NCBI GenBank assembly: GCA_947176485.1 | Contig: CAMWQS010000021.1 | Span: forward strand, 1 to 16,579 | From: an uncultured Clostridia bacterium | GTDB lineage: Bacteria > Bacillota > Clostridia > Christensenellales > Borkfalkiaceae | Direction of reading: 5' to 3' | Length of the DNA: 16,579 bases | Shown: in pieces, positions 14,691 to 16,579 of the stretch | How the letters are laid out: each line of letters starts with the position of its first letter | Numbering within the stretch: the first letter of the stretch is position 1 | Program-made: the position numbers and the translations under genes | Notes under the pieces: model-generated | The model's database searches: none | Seen by the model: the letters and a program-made list of their open reading frames with translations, nothing else | Told to the model about the DNA's origin: nothing

Positions 14691-14766
14691 GTCTATATAT
14701 GTAAAGCAAGTTCCTCAAAATTTAATTACAGAAACAAGTTGTGATTTTTTACCCAAATATTAATAA

Positions 14767-16579
14767 CTACTTTGCAAAGACGTCTTGAATAGCATATTTT
14801 AACGGGTCGTCCTCAGGCAATTTATTTGCATATTGGATTATCGCGTCCACATTGGGCTCATCATTAGCAAAAAGTTCGCTTTTATTACATAACGTATTTA
14901 TGGCAAAATCGTCTATAATTCCTATGTTTTTTAAAGCCAATCTTTTCGGATCGCCAACGATAGAGTGAGTTAAAAAGGATTCCAAATCTTGCGAACGTTC
15001 CTCCGTTAATTGACTTAACCTATAATATAAATCTTGCAGATATATTTTAAGTTTAAATTCTATCAATTCACTGACGTTTCTTAACGTTCTGTAAATCAAT
15101 AAATTCTTATCCGCACTCGTATACGGTCTTTCAATAAAGTAATAATTAAATATCTGTTCAGGCTCAAAAAACTGCACGTCATATTTGCCTTGGTATTTAA
15201 CTACATACGGTTTACGTCCTTTTCGCTCATTGAACTCGAACTCCCCCTTTATCATTTGTTTAATGGACATGCCTATTGCAACGTCATAAAATAATCTTGT
15301 TGTAAAGTTTAGATGGGACATTCTTAACGATAAATCCTTATCGTCCGACGTCGACCAGTCGTATATTTCAGACAAATACTGTACGGTTTTTTGATAGCAT
15401 TCATAATCGCTTAATTTTAATGCCTTAACTATTTCTCTCTTTTCATTTGCCGATAATTTTTTAATCTTTGCGTTAATTCTTTGGCTTTCTTCGTAGCCTA
15501 AAAAATAATCGAAACAATTAAAATGACCACTTTTATTGTTAAACCCAGTAATTTCGTTATTTACGTCTTTATCAGATAAATAAGTTATTAATGCTTTAGA
15601 TTTCTTTCCCTTTTCAACATTAAGCTGTTTTGAGGAAATTTCACAAGGCTCTGACGAGGCGTTGAGCTCAGCTTTTAAATTATCAAATCTTACTACACGC
15701 GTTTCTGTATAAAATCTGTAAATGCTTCCCTGCAAACAATTTCCTAACCGCCCTACCCTACCAAACAAATTCTTTTTATCCAATCCGGGATTATTAAAAC
15801 TCCCTTTTTGAGATAAAAAGAACAAATTGTTGGCATTCATATTCACTCCACGAAGCAAGGTGGAAGTACAAAAAATATGGTTTAGCCCGGAATCTTCCTC
15901 TAAAAAAATTTTTTCTATCTGTCGCTTTGTAAAATCGTCCAAATCACCCGTATGAATACACACGCCTTTTTTCATAAAACCGATAAGCTCAAACTCTTCG
16001 TCAATATTATCTGAAAGATATTTGATTAGCGCCTTAAATCGGCTTTTTAAGTTTTTAATCGGTTTTAAATGCTTTGTAAAGTTATATGCAAATATACGTG
16101 TATCATCTTTACAGCAATAATAAAGATTTTTTTGATTTAAACAATTTATATATTCGCTACTACATATTTCAAATAAATCTTGCTTCGCAGCTTCAATCGT
16201 ACTAGTTCCAGAATCAGCACCAACTTTGATATTTGAAACAGCCGCTTCATTGTAACGCCCCCTATTATAAGTAACGTCACACATTTTATAGAATCCGTCT
16301 TCTTTACATATGGTATATTTCTTTGCCGAAGTCGGTGAGTACAAATCATCAATAACAAGCAAATCACGTTCCTCAAATTTTATAAACTTGGCAATAAAAG
16401 ATTCATAAGGCTCGTAAATATACGGCATCAAAAAAACCAGTGGAGTGTGTTTGTGCGCAAGGATAGAAACTGCTTTTGCTAATAGAACGCTTCTACTTTC
16501 TTCAGTCGAAGTTATATTGATTAATTCTTGTGCCTCGTCTATTACCGCGTAATTAAAATTAAAATCTTTGAATGTATCG
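14767..16579 (-). CDS. Superfamily 2 DEAQ-box helicase (Ski2-like), N-terminus beyond window edge
   Basis: The reading frame is open from the right edge to TAG 14767, 603 visible residues. The Walker B box is YAVIDEAQ (visible 10-17). Motif V is TSTLLRGVNMNA (about 238-249) and motif VI is NLFGRVGRLG (about 270-279). These define the second half of an SF2 helicase core of the Ski2/DEAD-like type; Walker A lies beyond the edge. The usual SAT motif III is not seen where expected: TPLVFLMPYI stands there. About 320 residues of undefined C-terminal region follow, with few recognisable features. The gene is plainly more AT-rich than the core genes to its left and uses TTA, ATA and AAA codons freely, which suggests horizontal transfer. 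A defence helicase such as Hachiman HamB is possible, but the deciding partner gene would be outside the window. Confidence 0.8.
   Translation of the reverse strand, partial: DTFKDFNFNYAVIDEAQELINITSTEESRSVLLAKAVSILAHKHTPLVFLMPYIYEPYESFIAKFIKFEERDLLVIDDLYSPTSAKKYTICKEDGFYKMCDVTYNRGRYNEAAVSNIKVGADSGTSTIEAAKQDLFEICSSEYINCLNQKNLYYCCKDDTRIFAYNFTKHLKPIKNLKSRFKALIKYLSDNIDEEFELIGFMKKGVCIHTGDLDDFTKRQIEKIFLEEDSGLNHIFCTSTLLRGVNMNANNLFFLSQKGSFNNPGLDKKNLFGRVGRLGNCLQGSIYRFYTETRVVRFDNLKAELNASSEPCEISSKQLNVEKGKKSKALITYLSDKDVNNEITGFNNKSGHFNCFDYFLGYEESQRINAKIKKLSANEKREIVKALKLSDYECYQKTVQYLSEIYDWSTSDDKDLSLRMSHLNFTTRLFYDVAIGMSIKQMIKGEFEFNERKGRKPYVVKYQGKYDVQFFEPEQIFNYYFIERPYTSADKNLLIYRTLRNVSELIEFKLKIYLQDLYYRLSQLTEERSQDLESFLTHSIVGDPKRLALKNIGIIDDFAINTLCNKSELFANDEPNVDAIIQYANKLPEDDPLKYAIQDVFAK

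Noticed and set aside
14691..14766. A terminator for the helicase gene
   Set aside because: Only very short complementary stretches are present and no stable stem with a U-run can be drawn, so none is reported.
1..16579. tRNA, rRNA, CRISPR array, replication origin or intact insertion sequence
   Set aside because: No cloverleaf, rRNA core sequence, regularly spaced short repeats, DnaA-box cluster or transposase gene was seen on either strand by eye.

Overview
The window looks like a chromosomal piece of an anaerobic, fermentative Clostridia-type bacterium (Bacillota), probably an uncultured gut lineage. The support is the pyruvate formate-lyase system, the mcsA-mcsB-clpC stress operon, a NifU-like/GGGtGRT gene pair known mainly from clostridia, BspA-type leucine-rich repeats, near-consensus TTGACA/TATAAT promoters and strong intrinsic terminators. 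No rRNA, tRNA, CRISPR array or intact insertion sequence is visible. The species cannot be named from the sequence.

Layout from left to right. 1-2975 (minus): a very large secreted repeat protein whose C-terminus lies beyond the left edge. 2976-3428: a regulatory gap with two related palindromes in inverted orientation, an apparently orphan plus-strand promoter followed at once by two terminator hairpins, and the pflB terminator. 3429-6430 (minus): pflA-pflB, activase first, from a consensus promoter and a short leader that begins with a 13-bp hairpin. 6431-6831: the divergent control region. On the plus strand, a promoter leads directly into a structured RNA of about 100 nt, then a terminator hairpin placed just before the ribosome binding site of the next gene, an arrangement like a riboswitch or attenuator. 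6832-7542 (plus): a small BspA-type LRR lipoprotein. 7590-11602 (minus): mcsA-mcsB-clpC, the arginine-phosphorylation branch of protein quality control, without the usual ctsR. 11761-13490 (plus): a translationally coupled pair, a NifU-like Fe-S scaffold protein and a GGGtGRT-family protein of unknown function. 13553-14566 (minus): galE. 14767 to the right edge (minus): an AT-rich, 5'-truncated superfamily 2 DEAQ-box helicase, possibly the edge of a defence or other accessory island.

The core genes fit a fermenting, Gram-positive-type cell: PflA installs the glycyl radical on PflB, which cleaves pyruvate to acetyl-CoA and formate; McsA/McsB mark proteins with phosphoarginine for ClpC; GalE supplies UDP-sugars for envelope polymers. 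The two secreted repeat proteins are probably surface or adhesion factors. The most promising unexplained items are the structured leader RNA of the LRR lipoprotein, the NifU-like/GGGtGRT cassette, the paired palindromes with the orphan promoter, and the helicase at the right edge.
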